DNA of 64,000 bases, taken from contig CM060732.1 in assembly GCA_030704615.1 (NCBI GenBank), positions 22,630,001 through 22,694,000 of the forward strand, read 5' to 3'. The stretch comes from Takakia lepidozioides (Eukaryota > Streptophyta > Takakiopsida > Takakiales > Takakiaceae). The notes under the pieces were generated by a model. It was given only the letters and a program-made list of their open reading frames with translations, searched no databases and was not told the DNA's origin. The translations under genes and the position numbers were made by a program. Position 1 is the first letter of the stretch. Each line of letters begins with the position of its first letter. This document shows, piece by piece, positions 19,858 through 32,750 of this stretch.

Positions 19858-22650
19858 GAATTTGGTTGAAGGGCATAAGCATAGCCCTGCTGTACTCCCT
19901 TGCAGCTGGAGTTTTAGGTGGGTTAAAAGCGGCATTGCCCCATACCTCGGCTGTGGTGGCTGTGGTGTGGTTGTAGTAACCACAGGTTCAGCTACTGGTA
20001 CATTGACCTGTTGTGGTGGTGGTGGTACTGGCTCCTGTATCATTGGCATCTCCTGCACCTCCTGTGAAGACTGAAAAGCCAAAGTTCTGGCTTGTAAATA
20101 AGAAGCCATTAGCTGGTCCTGAGGGATATAGACTCTTTGGTCGATGTTTGAAGTGAGGTCTTCCACTTGAGTCTGGAGTCCGTCTACATCCTCTTGTAAC
20201 TCTGCTATCCTACTATAGACATTGTCTATAATAGTTGTGGCAATGTTCTGCACCTGCAGCCTGAGCTCATTCATCTCGCTTTGGGTGAGCTTCCGTGGGG
20301 CTTTGCCCTCTACTGGCCCTTGTGCTAACCAGACCTGCATAAGGCTGTTATCCACCAAGCTGCTTGTGGTTCCCCTGAGAGTTTGCTCCTCTCTTAGCTT
20401 GTACAATTCCAACTGCTGTTGTAAAGCCTCCATGCGCTTCGCCTGTGGCTCAACCAATTGCGCATAGGCAGCAAGTAGATTATTGGCTTCCTTCAAAGCC
20501 TTGTTACTGACCGCGATTTCATTTCTATTGGCCACGATGGTTTGTTGCAACTCCACGATGTGTTTCTCTTGATCAGCTTCCCTCTGCCTGTATTGCTTGA
20601 AAGTATCTTCAGGCGACAGATTGTATTCTTCATATCGACAATGAGCTTCATTTGCTCAACATTCTCTTCTTCTGCCTTCGTACATTTTTCCGCTTGACTG
20701 TTTATTTCTTTTGTTGATTGGTCAAGCATAGTTGTAAATGTAGCACATTGTATCGCCATCCTGTTATGCACTGTCTGCAACTCCGTATGTAGTGCATTCA
20801 GTTCTTGCAACTTGCTTTCATGCTGCACCTGCATTTGGTATAGCTGTTGCTTATGTGCTTCGTGCAACTGGTCTTGCGCGAGGCCTGCCTCAATCAATTG
20901 TTGCTTGGCCAATTGCAAAGCCATTTCTGTATTGCCCAAGTCCTGCTTCATCTTGAGAGTGACCTCTTCATCGACCTTGTTTGCACACTCAGTGGCAAGT
21001 CGAGCCTCAAACTCCTTCCTGAGTTCCTCTTTCAAGGCTGTCAATTGGGTAATTGGAACATGGGATTTGACATAAGTCCCCAACAAATTAAGTGTCCTGC
21101 CTATGGAACTCATCAGCATTGCCTGTTGAGGGTCATCATGGTGAGGTTGCTGCTGTTCCTCCCGATCTTCAACAATGATGTCTCACTAACCATTCAGGCC
21201 ATTGTCCCACCGGATTTTCTTCCTGAACTACTTCATCTATGACTGGTGTTACAGTGTCATGACCTTCCGCCTGTGGTACCTCCACACAGGTGTGTGCATT
21301 TTATGCACCTCAGGATTTCCCTTGGGCAACTGTTGCACCTCTGGGATTTCTGTCTCCTTGACCAGACCAGAATATTCATAGAGAAGGTCCCCTTTCTCTA
21401 TTTCTGCCACTATCTGTTCTGTAGTTGGAATATCTATCCCTTCACTTTCCAAATCAATTATTTCGGGTTGAGCTGCATGGATAACTTGTGACCTTGTGAC
21501 AAGTCGTTCAAGTGGCTGTGTTGGCTGTGATGCAGAAGTAACTTCCTCCTCCCTCTCTGAAGGTCCTGCTTCCAGTAATAACATTCTTTTGTGCTGCTGT
21601 GCCCCTTCCTGGTCATGAGCTTGGGAAACATTATCATGCGGAATCCGTGAAGCCAGTGGATCCGCCACTACAGTCTTTCCCCTTCTCTGCCTCTTAGTCT
21701 CGGGTTGTGGTGCTAGTCCACCCTCACTGTGTGAAGAGCCTTGCTCTTCCATTGCAGTTGTTTCTGGCTCAAACACTCCCATTTCCTTCCTTTCTTGTGC
21801 ATTAAGTATGCCAGAATTAAGGATTATTTGAGCAATGATTGGGCCAGACACTATGATAGGAGACTTTGCGGTAGTACCTTGTAATCTTTTCATCTCCTCT
21901 ACCAGTGCGTTGTACATAATGTCCGCCCATTGTACCTCTTGTCCCTTCAGGCCTTTGAGTATTTCCTCTGTGAAGGATCTGCTCAAATATTGTTGGTTCT
22001 GTTTCAGGGCAAACAGAACGTTCAATACCTGGCCTATCTCTTTTAACCCTGGGTACACAGCTTTGGTACAAGCATAACCCTGAGTTTTAAAGAAACTCCC
22101 TTCTTGGAATAAGTCCCCTATTTGCAGTCTTGCCCTGTGTTCCCCACATGCACCTGACCTGCTGGCAATTGAAACAATTGCTGGAGGTATAGGGGAGTAA
22201 TCATTAATTCAACTCCCTTCACCGTTGTTGTTCCTGTCCTTGGCTCAAAGTTCTGCAAAAATTGTAACATGTACTGTCTATGGTGTAGTGTCCAATCTAG
22301 GCTTTGCAATCCTTCCAATCTCAGCTCCTCCAGTATCTTTATCGCCTGTGGGGTAGCCATCGTTTGTTTCTGCAGAATTGTGGTGCTCTTCACCCTGATT
22401 TCCTCCATTCCTCTCACTCTCTTCATCTTAGACTCACAGAACTGCTTTGGCTGTAACAACTGCAGGAATGCTGTAGTGCACAAAGCATAAACGTATGGTT
22501 GCCGCAGAAAGCTATGGGTAATCTCTTGTAAGCCTGCGGGGCTTGCAAGCATTGCTCAAGAGAAAAGCTCTGCTCTGTCGTTTCGTGTCTATGCCACTGC
22601 GTAAGTAATATTGCGAGCGTATAGTCTGTTAGTTCCTCCATAGTTTCCAA
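19858..22650 (-). pseudogene. N-terminal and coiled-coil part of the outer element's 3' ORF
   Basis: It encodes the same protein as the inner 3' ORF (coiled coil, N-terminal IIAQIILNSGIL and PAGLQEITHSF segments) but in at least four frames, with breaks near 20560, 21200 and 22090. Its last part is displaced to 5409-6385 by the nested insertion. Amino-acid identity between intact stretches is high, so the breaks are recent or are assembly errors. Confidence 0.88.
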
Positions 22651-25550
22651 GTTATAGCATTTATGGCCTGTCCTGTCGAGACGCCGTTACTCAGAACGAC
22701 GCCGCCTCTTGCGCTCAATTTCCCTCCATTTTCTTGATCATTTCTCTGGTTTTCTATTGGCTGTATCCGCTGTGACTGGATTTTAACTTTTATCTTCTTT
22801 AGTGGACTTTCCCTGTTGGATAGTCCACTAGGATCACACATGCGACATGAATTCGGCTTTTCTGTACTTGCCGTTCGTTCCGTTTCCCTTTTTCCGTATT
22901 CATTAATGGGCCCGCCTTTCATCCCATTTGACGGCCGTTCTTGTCCTCTTTCTTTTTGACACCTGTCCTTGCACTTCATTCTCTGCTGTGTGTCGCACCC
23001 TGACCTCCACGTGTCTATTTTTAAATTAATTTCCGTTTCTTCTTCCGTCAGCCATTTTCCTGAAGTTTTTATGTGTCCACTTGTCACTGATTCTATGGAT
23101 CGTGTAACTTTAGTAGGCTGTGTTGAGCTGTGACAGGCTGTGTCATACTGTGTTACCCTGTGATAGGCTGTGATGCACTGTGGTAAGCTGTGATAGGCTG
23201 TGACACGCTGTGGTATGTTGTTATAAGCTGTGTTGCGCCTTGCTGGGCTGTGATTGGCTGTGTCACGTCGTGATGGGCTGTGATAGGCTGTGTTGCGCCT
23301 TGGCGGCTGTGATAGGCTGTGTCCCGTTTGTTTTGCCCACCCTGGTCGTATATGCTGGGCCTAGCGACAAGTGTTCCATACTCCGTTCGTAACATGGTGC
23401 AGCCCGTGACTGCTCTTGCGGTTCAACATGCAAATCATGCTGCAGGGGTTTGTCATGGATACCACTGTACCCCTTCAACTTATTTGCATTCACTCTTCCC
23501 AGCATTTCTTTGTTAATGGTTTGTAACATGGCGGTGTTGTTATCATACATCTTTTGTATGACATAAGGTCTTTTCCACGGTGATTTGAGCTTAGAAGCTT
23601 GAATCTTTCCTTTCTTCTGCAACCATAGAACCAAATCCCCCGTCTTAAAAGTCTTTAATTTTCCTTCATCAAACTGTTCCTTTCGCTTCATCTGAATTCT
23701 TGTCATATTATCAGCTGCATCAGCACGTACTTCTTCCACATGGTATAATTCATGTTTCCTGACCTTGATGGAGTCTTGCAATTCCATTCTTTTTCCCCAC
23801 TCCGTTCTCATGGTAGGTAACAGGGAATTCCACTGGAAGTAAGGCTTCCATACCATAAACTAATTGGAATGGTGTATACTTAGTGGTGACTTTATATGAA
23901 GTCCTGTATGACCACAAAGCTGTCAGCAGCTTTGTATCCCAATCCGTTCTGTTTGCATTGACTATCTTAGCCAAGATAGTACATAGTATTTTGTTGGTAG
24001 CCTCTGCCTGCCCATTACCCTGTGGGTAATATGTTGTACTCTTTCTATGCACAATCATAAACTCTTTAGTCAACAACTCAATGGTCTCATTCATGAAGTG
24101 ACTTCCTTGATCACTGATAAATTCTAAGGGACATCCAAATCGTGTAAGTATGTTCTCGTACAGGAACCTTGCTGTGGACTTGGCTGTGTTGTCCCTCAAA
24201 GCTTTAGCTTCCACCCACTTTGTAGTATAATCAGTGGCTGTAATTATGTACCTGTTTCGTGTATTCTTGGATGGTGGATTAATTGGTCCAACAAAGTCTA
24301 GTCCCCATTTCTGAAATGGTTCCGTAGGCATTGTAGGATGCAAGGCCATTCTTCCAGATCTCTGCAAAGGTCCTAGCCTCTGACATTCATCACACTTCTG
24401 ACAATACTCATGTACATCTTTGAACAAAGTAGGCCACCAGTATCCTGCGAGTAGTATCTTTCTACTGGTAGTCTCTTCTCCAAAATGACCTCCAGCCACT
24501 CCTTTATGAACTTCCTCCAAGACTTTATTTACTTCATGGTGGTACAAGCATCGTTTTAGTACTCCATCAGGTCCTAACTTATACATTCTGCTTCCTACCA
24601 TAGTATAAGGTAAAGCTTTGATAGCAATTCTCTTCCTCTGCTCCTTACCATAACTAGGTGGGCACTGACCATGAGCAAGGTAGTATCTGATTGGCCACTG
24701 CCAATCTAACCATTCATCTGCACTTCCTTGCACCTCCATTACAAATAAACTCGCATCAGGTAACTGATCGTCCACTCCTGTGGCGGCCTCTCCTGTTGTT
24801 AGTCGTGACAAATGATCTGCCACAAGATGCAAACGGCCAGGCTTGTAAATAACCTCGAACTCAAACTCATGCAAGATTATTAACCACCTCGCTATCCTTC
24901 CACTTATCAAAGGTTTGTTCACCAGATATATCAGAGCCTGGTGATCCATATAAACACATAAACTTTCTTCCCAATAGGTAATGCCTGAATTTCTTGACTG
25001 CATAAATCATTGCCAATGCTTCTCTTTCCGTTGTACTATAGTTCCTCTCAGCACTGTTCATCAATCGGCTAGCATAGTACACAGGTGAATCTATATTTCC
25101 TGTAACATTCTGGGCTAACACCGCACCCAACGCTTCTCCTGATGCATCGCAGTGAACATGAAATACTACATGCCAGTGAGGGTTAATCAGCACAGGTGTA
25201 GTTGTTACTGACAGTGTAAGTTCCTCAAACGCCTGTTGACATTCAGCTGTCCAGGCAAACACTGCATCTTTCTTCAGAAGCTTGCTCAATGGTGCTGCTA
25301 TTTGTGCATACCTTTTGACAAATCTTCTGTAATAACTGGTTTGCCCAAGGAATCTCCTTAAACTCTTAACATTCACTGGTGGTGGAGAGACTTTAATGGA
25401 CTCTGTCTTCCTGGGATCCACAAGAAGTCCCTTCTTACACACAATGTGTCCCAGAAGCACCCCTGAGTTCACACAGAAAGTACACTTCTCTGGATTCAAG
25501 CCCAGACCTCTCATCCTGCATCTGGCCAGGCATAACTCCAATTTATGCAA
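22629..25550 (-). pseudogene. pol: RNase H and integrase of outer element, frameshifted
   Basis: RNase H (HCDASGEALGAVLAQ), the integrase zinc region (CQKCDECQR), and the D, D, E motifs (GLDFVGPI, SDQGSHF, GNGQAEATNK) are all present. Frames change near 25000-24870 and 23860-23750. The GPY module reads RPYVIQ instead of GPYVIQ. The repeat tail and basic C-terminal stretch follow down to 22629. Confidence 0.88.
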
Positions 25551-28500
25551 GTGTCATTCTTAGAGCTGTACACACTGAAATCATCCAAAAACACCTGCAT
25601 GAAATCATCCAGATACTCATGAAAAGATTCACTTATCACTCTCTGAAAGGTCGCTGGTGCATAAAAAGTCCAAAGGGCATGACTTTGTATGCATAAGCCC
25701 CCCAGTCTGTGATGAAAGCTGTTTTCCCTTGGTCTTCTTCTGCCACTTGCACTGATTATAACCACTGAAGCCATCCATGAATGAGTACATCTCATGGCCT
25801 GCCACAGTGTCTAATACTGCTTCTGTGAATGGCAAAGGGAAAGGATCTTTCTTCGTACAAGCATTCAGCTTCTTATAGTTCACACATACTCTTAGCTTGC
25901 CATTCTTCTTGGGAACTATAACAATGGGTGACAACCAAGTTGTATACTCTATTGGGTATATAAACTTAGCCTCAGCCAACTTCTTTATCTCTTCTCCAAC
26001 CTTCTGTGCGTAGTTGGGATTCATTCTATACCTCGCCTGCTTGATTGGTACTGACCCTGGTTCCAGTTCAATCTTATGCTGACAGACTTCAGGTGGTATC
26101 CCTTTTAGATCCTCATAGCTCCAAGCAAATACATCTCTGTATTTGATGAACAAGCTTTTAGCTTCTTCGAAGAATTCCGGCTCCAAATCAGCTCCTACTT
26201 TCACCATCTCGGTTCCTCCTGAGTTCCCACATTTACTTCTCTCACCTGCTCATCAGCTGTGATTGTCCAACCAGTCACCACTTCATCCTTTAAGCTCACA
26301 GTGGCTGGTTCTTCTAGGATTTCTATCTCTCCCTCCTTTTCTTCATAGAAATGTGGTGGGTAATGCTGGTTTCCTCTTCAATTGGTGTTGCCGACACTAC
26401 ACCACAGCAGATACCTCTTAACAACTTAGGCTTTCCAGCCGCATCTCGCAACCTGCTCCCACTCTGGGTGTGCAGCAAATAGGGTAGCTTCCTGCTCCTC
26501 ATCCAGTCCTCCTCTCCAGTCATACCTCTGACTCCTCGAGGTCTTCTTGTAGCAGGTAATCTACTAGATTTCTTTGTGGTAATTTGTATCTCGTGCATCC
26601 CATTATGCACAGTTAGTAACTGAGAATTCCAGTCATGGAATACCCTGGCCTGTTTCAGCCACGGACGTCCCAATAATAAGGAGTAAGCCTCCATGACTTC
26701 ATCCATTTTTAATACAGTTACTGTGATCATAAAGATCATTTTCTGTATCTGTATCTTAACTCCTTTATTAATCCCAATGGCTGTACACTTCTTTGATCTG
26801 CCATTGTTACTGTAAATGGGGCTGGTTTCATGTTACTTAGACCAAGCTTCTTCCTTAATTGGTCTGTCATGATATTTACTCCAGAACCACCATCTATCAG
26901 TACATCAGTTAGTTCTGTGCTTCCAATTCTCAATTGGATTACTGGCATAGAATCATCAAAGTCCATGACTGGTTCTCGCCCTTCCGGCTTCACATTATAA
27001 CTGGTCACTTTGCTGTTCAGGTCTGTGTTTCCTGTCTCTTGGGCAATTCGATTGATTGCCTGATACAGCCTGTGCCTACAATAAGGTGCCACAGCTAATA
27101 GCTGTCCAATGGTAATTTCTGCTTTGGTCTGACATATTACTGCAGCCAAAGTCTCTTCATTACTTTGCATGTCTGCATCTTTTTTTTCCTTTCTTCCTCA
27201 CTCCCTTCTTTTTCTCCATCCGAATCAGAGGAATCTGCCACAGGAATATCAGTACTCTTTTGCATTTCCCTTATAGTATCTGCCACTTCCTTGTGCAGTT
27301 CCTTCTCATCTTTCCAAGTCTCTTCATCTTCAGGCATATCATTGCCACTTCCATTCTCATCTCTTCCTCTTCTACTGGAGGTATTAGTTTGGCTTTACTT
27401 CTTGTTACTATCATTGTACTTACTTCTGGTACAACACATGGCCTAACCATGTGAGCTGCCACCACTGGGCCCTCATTCACAGGAGCTCTCATCTCATTCT
27501 GGTGTCTTATCCAGAATGAACAGGCTGCCTTGCGATGTCCTGGCTGATTACAATAGTAACATAGCTCTTCACCATTGGGTCCTCGCCCTTGGTCTGTTCT
27601 TGGATTATTTCTATAATCCTGATTCCCGGGCTGGTAATTCCCCCTTGGATTACCCTGATAGTTGCCTCTGGAATTTCCTTGGTAATTCCCTCTTGAATTA
27701 CCTCTCCCTTCCATGCCATTGTTATAACCACCAGACCTACCATAGTGGTCCTGATCATGTTTCTTCTTGGCTGGGGCTGCACCTGATGCACCCTTACTTG
27801 CCTAGGTTCTCTTGCAGCTGTCCTTCTGTTGTAGTAACAATTCTCAGTAGAATGGTTATCCATTTTACAGATAGTACAGTGTTTCTCCTTCATGTGGCAT
27901 TCTGTGGTGGTATGGCCTTCATTCTGGCACTTTGCACACCATACACCCTTCCTCCAATGTGTTGCAGCCTCTGTGGCATACTTCTTCAAGATTTCTTCCA
28001 ATTTTTTTCATAGTTATCCCTCTTCAACTTCTCCTTTCTCTTACTCTTTCTTTTTAGTTCTTGCTCTTTCTTCATCTGACTCATCCTCAGAGTCCTCATC
28101 TTTTTTTTTCTCTCCTGAGCATTCCCAATTGCTCAATTCTGTTCGCAGTTTCAAATGCCTCCTCCACTGTATTATGGGGTAACATATCCACTTTCTTTGC
28201 AACTCTGGTCTTATCCACTCACAAACCAAGTCTTCTGTAAACCGGGCGCTGGTACTGCAGCCAGCTTTTTCATCATCAATTCCATCTTCTCCATATACTC
28301 TTCAACAGTTTCATGCTTCTTCTGCTTCAGCTGTTGTAACTTCCATACACTTCATCCTCAGTTTTACTTGTCCTGAACCTATTTCGAAATGCTGTATTCA
28401 AGCCATTCCAGTTAGGAAATGATTATCAGGGAATCTTGCATACCATTCACTTGCTTTCTTGATAAGTGAACAAGGAAACAGTCTCATCTTGGCATCATCG

Positions 28501-29443
28501 CCATTCTCATTGTTCACTATACACATGTGCTCAAATTGGCTAATGTGTACATCGGGATCCCCTTTTCCTGAATATATTGGAAAGGGTGGTTTTGCCCGTG
28601 TTGGTTGTAACGCCATCTGTGGCCCTACTTTCTGCCCACTGACAGGTGCTGGCACCCTTGCTGGTGCTGGTCCTTCTGGACCTGTTGTTTTGTGGTGGAT
28701 CTTCCACCAAGTGGTGGCCCTTGAGCACTCCTTGCTTCTGGTCCCACGATATTCACAGTATTCCCAGCTTCAGTTGCACTACTTCCCACACTCCCTGTCC
28801 CCCCAGAGCCAGATCCAGGCAGCCCGCCTGATCCCCCTGAGCCGACACCTTCGTTGGCCTGTGATCCAAGTGCTCCACTTGATCCAGGTCCAACGGGTTG
28901 GGATGTCCTGGTTGTAGTCTCAACCTCAGCTGTTGGGTCTACTTCTTCATATTCTTCCTCTTCTAATTTCTTCTCTCTGTTTTCATCCTCCAAGTTCTGC
29001 CCTTGGGTTTCTTCTTCACTCATGTAACTCAACTGTAATGGTGTTGGAGAGTCTGAACTCTCCGTTGGCTCTGCCACATCCTCTTCTCCTTCTTCATCTT
29101 CTGCTTCAGAAACTGGAGTTCCTGCTTTTGGTGTTCCATGCCAACTCTTATCAAAGATTTCTGTCAAGTCTTTTATCCAAGGATGTACCTCAGATCTTTC
29201 ACCTCGTGATTGATCTTCTTCCTGTACCAATTCCCTTAATCTTTCTTGCAAAGAAACAGAAGGAGTGGCATCCAACTCTAGTTCTTCGGTATAGGTGATG
29301 CACTTTGATCTTGATGGTGTGAGAGGTCCAGATGATTCCCCTATGTCTATTCCTCTCTCCCAAAGATATGGATAATTAGCTTTCAGATAGCTTTCTCTTT
29401 TTGATGAATATCTCTGTCGTCTAGCTTCTCTTTCATCACTCAT
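25511..29443 (-). pseudogene. gag-pol: Gag, protease and RT of outer element, frameshifted
   Basis: The Gag domain, both zinc-knuckle regions, protease DVLIDGGSG (about 26890) and RT motifs (VPKKNGKLRVCVNY) are recognisable. They are scattered over about ten frames between 29443 and 25511. Many breaks are one- or two-base indels relative to the inner copy. The LGLNPEKCTFC junction, broken in the inner copy, is intact here. Confidence 0.88.
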
Positions 29444-29464
29444 GTCCCATGTCTTTCATTTCTT

Positions 29465-30158
29465 TTAATGTGGCAATAACCAAAACTCTCTTCTGTAATA
29501 TCTCTCGTATATGCCTGGGTTTCTTTCAAGCTTCAATGCACCCTTGGCTATACTTGAAGTCTCCGTTACCATATAACCATATGGCAAACAAGTCTGAAAA
29601 GCTGTTCTTGGTGTGAGTTTGATCCACAAAATATCCTTTGGAATCCAATTCTTTACCAGTACAAGCTCTTCATGCATATGAGTATAAACATTCACCTTTC
29701 TTTCTTCCCAGCCTTCAAACTCTACTCGTTTAATGGATAGCAATGCTATCACATAAACCAATGTTGGTAACCAACGTGCTCTTCCTCTACAGGCTACCTG
29801 ATAAATCTTTATCACTCCTTTCTCCAGACCCCATTCTGGATCAGCATCATGCACTCGTTTAAGAATATTTTCTTTACACCGTCTGGCAATTCCAAGAACC
29901 TTTGAAAGAATTGTTTGGACAATCTTCTTCCTTCGTTCCACAGGGAATTTGATTCACTTCAAATTCTTTAATGGTCCAACCACCATGATCCCACCAGATG
30001 CCTGTCACATCTGGTTGTTCATGTCCCAGGTCCCCAGTATGGTCGCCAAATGTCGCGCGGCTTTTACTCACCCATCCCTTCGCTATCCGAGGCGGAAACT
30101 CCAAGATAGAAGAGTTGGAAATCTCTAAGTACTCAGCCCGCGCAGAACAATCAGTCAT
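29465..30158 (-). pseudogene. ORF1 of outer element, frameshifted
   Basis: Same protein as 7380-8075. It opens at an ATG inside the LTR (30158) and crosses the primer-binding site, but is broken into two frames between about 29874 and 29941. The coding potential is otherwise conserved. Confidence 0.75.
30028..30048 (-). other. Primer-binding site of outer element
   Basis: The reverse complement of 7490-7510, two bases inside the outer 5' LTR. Confidence 0.8.
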
Positions 30159-31058
30159 GACCTACAGCTAGTGTATCATGGGGGTGTTCCTATTTGTTCC
30201 CTTTTCCGCATTCATCTTAGCTACCTTACCATTGATAATTAAGTATCAGTTTGCTTCATCAATCTATCGGTTCCTTCACTCATCCATTCAATCACAGCTT
30301 CTCTCAGATCTCTCTACACAGTGTGATTGTATCGTATAAGTATCAGATTATGATTTATCAGGTATCAGGCCGAAGCCATTATGTCTCTAATCTGCTCTAC
30401 AATATCACTACAGCTTCGCATATAACAAGCATCTACTAATCCTCTTTCTCCATCTTTGCCTCCGATCTCCGCTCCAGCCTGACTCCCAAGTCCTCCCCGA
30501 ATAATGATCATCCTCTTCATTCCCCGTTTTCTCCCTTTATCCTCCTATCCGCGGTTTCTAACCGTTTCCCTCTCTAACCGTCGTCTGTGAACTAACATGT
30601 TCCCTTCGCAGGTGTTGTTTCCCACAGTCGTTCCCTGTCCTACTCTTCGTTCCCTATGATCGTGACGCTGTGTCAAGCTGTGACTGGCTGTGTGAAACTG
30701 TGACGGGCTGTGACTGGCTGTGCGACTGTGTTTGGCTGTGTCGGGCTGTGATTGTGCTGTGTGTGGCTGTGGGACGACTGTGAAGGCTTGTTGGCTGTGT
30801 GTGGTTTGTGTGTACGACTGTGACGGGCTGTGTTGGGCTGTGTTGGCTGTGTGTCGGCTGTGAATGGCTGTGTGTGGGTTTGTGATGTGACGACTTGACG
30901 GGCTGTGTTGGCTGGGGACGACTGTGACGGGCTGTGTAACCCCCCTCTACAGTGCGCTGCTGTCACCCTTAAGGCTCCTGTTGGTCTCAGTCTGTGCAAA
31001 ATTAAGGGTACCCTACAGATCCCGTATAAGTGTCTAAGTCCCCTACAGTCCTCTAACA
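30051..31058 (-). repeat. 5' LTR of outer element
   Basis: 1008 bp, against 1098 bp for its partner at 4274-5371. It shows many one-base differences in homopolymer runs and a shortened, scrambled GGCTGTG block. Confidence 0.93.
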
Positions 31059-31063
31059 ATGCC
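31059..31063. repeat. Right target-site duplication of outer retrotransposon (ATGCC)
   Basis: It matches 4269-4273 and marks where the SWIM gene's 3' flank resumes. Confidence 0.9.
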
Positions 31064-31375
31064 CGCTTCCCACGCTGGTTTCCAGGTTACCGTGTGAAGA
31101 CTTTGCATTTAGGACAAACACATACATTTTGTTCACGGAACCAGGGCAAATGCACATGCCATTCATTGTAAGCGTCTATCTATGAATTTAAATAAAGTTT
31201 GTCAATCATTCTGAGCTCAATTCTGCCATATTTTCATATTCCTCTTTTTGTGCAGGCATTGCAGACATGGTGCATGGTGGCCCCCTTTGTTTTGTCCACG
31301 GTAATAGGCCCTCTTCTTGCAATCCTTGCCTATAGGACCTGCTTCTCCAGCAGATTTGTGCCACTCACGCTTCGC
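31064..31375 (+). other. Displaced 3' flank of the SWIM gene
   Basis: Before the insertion this followed 4268 directly, starting 19 bp after the SWIM stop codon. AATAAA at 31191-31196 is a candidate polyadenylation signal. No further coding exon can be supported. Confidence 0.5.
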
Positions 31376-32750
31376 TGAGCTCACGCTTTGTAGCTACAAC
31401 GTGAGCTCAGCTCCCAGGCTCACGGTGTTGGGCTCACGCCGTAGCTACGCTGACGGCACCGCACTCAGTTTTGAGGGGAGCTCTATCACTTCCATTGTAG
31501 GCCGAGGTGAATAAGAAAGTCTTAGAGGCAGCAGGATCTGAAACGGAAGCCTGAGAGGGACACGGGGAAACTGAGTGCGGTGGCGCACTCATTTCAACTG
31601 GATGCTGGGCAATCGCTTGGGCATTAGGGAAAGAGGAAGGTGATGTTCACAGTTTAGGTCCAAGAGACAGTGGAGTGGTCACCCTGAACTGAGTGCGCCA
31701 CCGCACTCAATTTCTAAGCTCCATGGAGTCATTGAGTTGCTATTGACTGAGGTGAACGGTAGATAGAAAGTGCGTTTATTCCATAGTGAGATCTCTTATG
31801 AGTTCTGAGAATCACATTAAGTCTAACCTGGAAACTGGGTGCGTTGGCGCACATAGTTCAATGGTGTGATCGACAATGTTTTTGGACAGACGTGAAAGAT
31901 CCCAATGAACTCAAAACAGAAGTAGGCAAAAAGATTAAATGGCTCCTAGAACTGAGTGCGCCACCGCACTCAGTTTTGGATCACCATAGAATGGTCAGTT
32001 TGCTTATGAGAGAGGTGAAACGAAAGTTAGAAAGTTTGTTTCATTCAAAGTGAGATCTCTTTTGAGTTTTCAGATAGACAGAAACGATAACCTTGAAACT
32101 GAGTGCGGTGGCGCACTCAGTTCTGAGGTGAGGTCGACCATCTTTGTGGACAGAGGTAAAGACCCTGGTGTGCTCGAAAGAGAAAGCAGGACAGAGTGGA
32201 GGGCTCCCAGAAATGAGTGCGCCACCGCACTCAGTTTTTTGAGCACCTGTAGATGGTTGATTTGATGATGTCTGAGATGAACTACAAAGTGAAAATGATT
32301 GTGGAAATTGGAAAGCATTCTTTTTTAGTTATGGGACGGACATCAGAACACCCTGGAAACTGAATGTGGTGGCGCACTCAATTTTAACAGTGGACTCACA
32401 AATATTTGAAGACAGTATGTAAGTCGAAGTTGATTTGGAATCCGGTTTTTAACTGAATATATATTTGTACAGTTTTGAGTGTGGTGGCGCACTCAGTTTT
32501 TGCCTCCAGAATGAAGCACACAATGTGGAAGAGGAAGTGACAAAGGAGCCATTGACTGAGTAGAGATGGAGTGCCTGCAATGAACATAATTTCATAGATG
32601 TCATGGAAGGTGTCCAAGAAATGAGTGCGCCACCGCACTCAATTCCGGTTGACAGGAAAAGAGGGTTATGTGTGTTGTTTTGGAGAACTGATGTTTGTCT
32701 GTTCCGATCCTTTGTCAGTCTCGAAAGTGAGTGCGCCACCGCACTCAATT
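31376..32750. repeat. Palindrome array 2: about ten TGCG-NTGR-CGCA palindromes in a ~262-bp two-site unit
   Basis: Palindromes of about 24-30 bp (arms like AACTGAGTGCG) are centred near 31580, 31699, 31845, 31962, 32109, 32225, 32370, 32486, 32632 and 32737. A half site lies near 31460. Spacing alternates about 145 and 117 bp, giving a ~262-bp higher-order unit. The asymmetric centre reads GTGG in some and CCAC in others, mostly alternating. At 31376-31409 a different palindrome, TGAGCTCACG around TTGTAGCTACAA, opens the array. The array ends about 94 bp before the first visible exon of copy 2. Confidence 0.92.

Larger units (their letters stand above)
4274..31058 (-). mobile_element. Outer Ty3-type LTR retrotransposon, minus strand, interrupted by an inner copy
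   Basis: The outer element is 4274-6385 plus 19858-31058, about 13.3 kb once the nested copy (6386-19852) and its 5-bp duplication are removed. It reads on the minus strand: 5' LTR at 30051-31058, primer-binding site, extra ORF1, gag, protease, RT, RNase H, integrase, a large 3' ORF, polypurine tract, and 3' LTR at 4274-5371. Its reading frames carry many frameshifts, whereas the inner copy has a single obvious one, so this copy appears older or less accurately assembled. It inserted 13 bp beyond the stop codon of the SWIM gene. Confidence 0.93.

Noticed and set aside
31560-32750. Transcription terminators at each palindrome
   Set aside because: Hairpins plus T runs resemble bacterial terminators, but the context is eukaryotic and the spacing is array-like.
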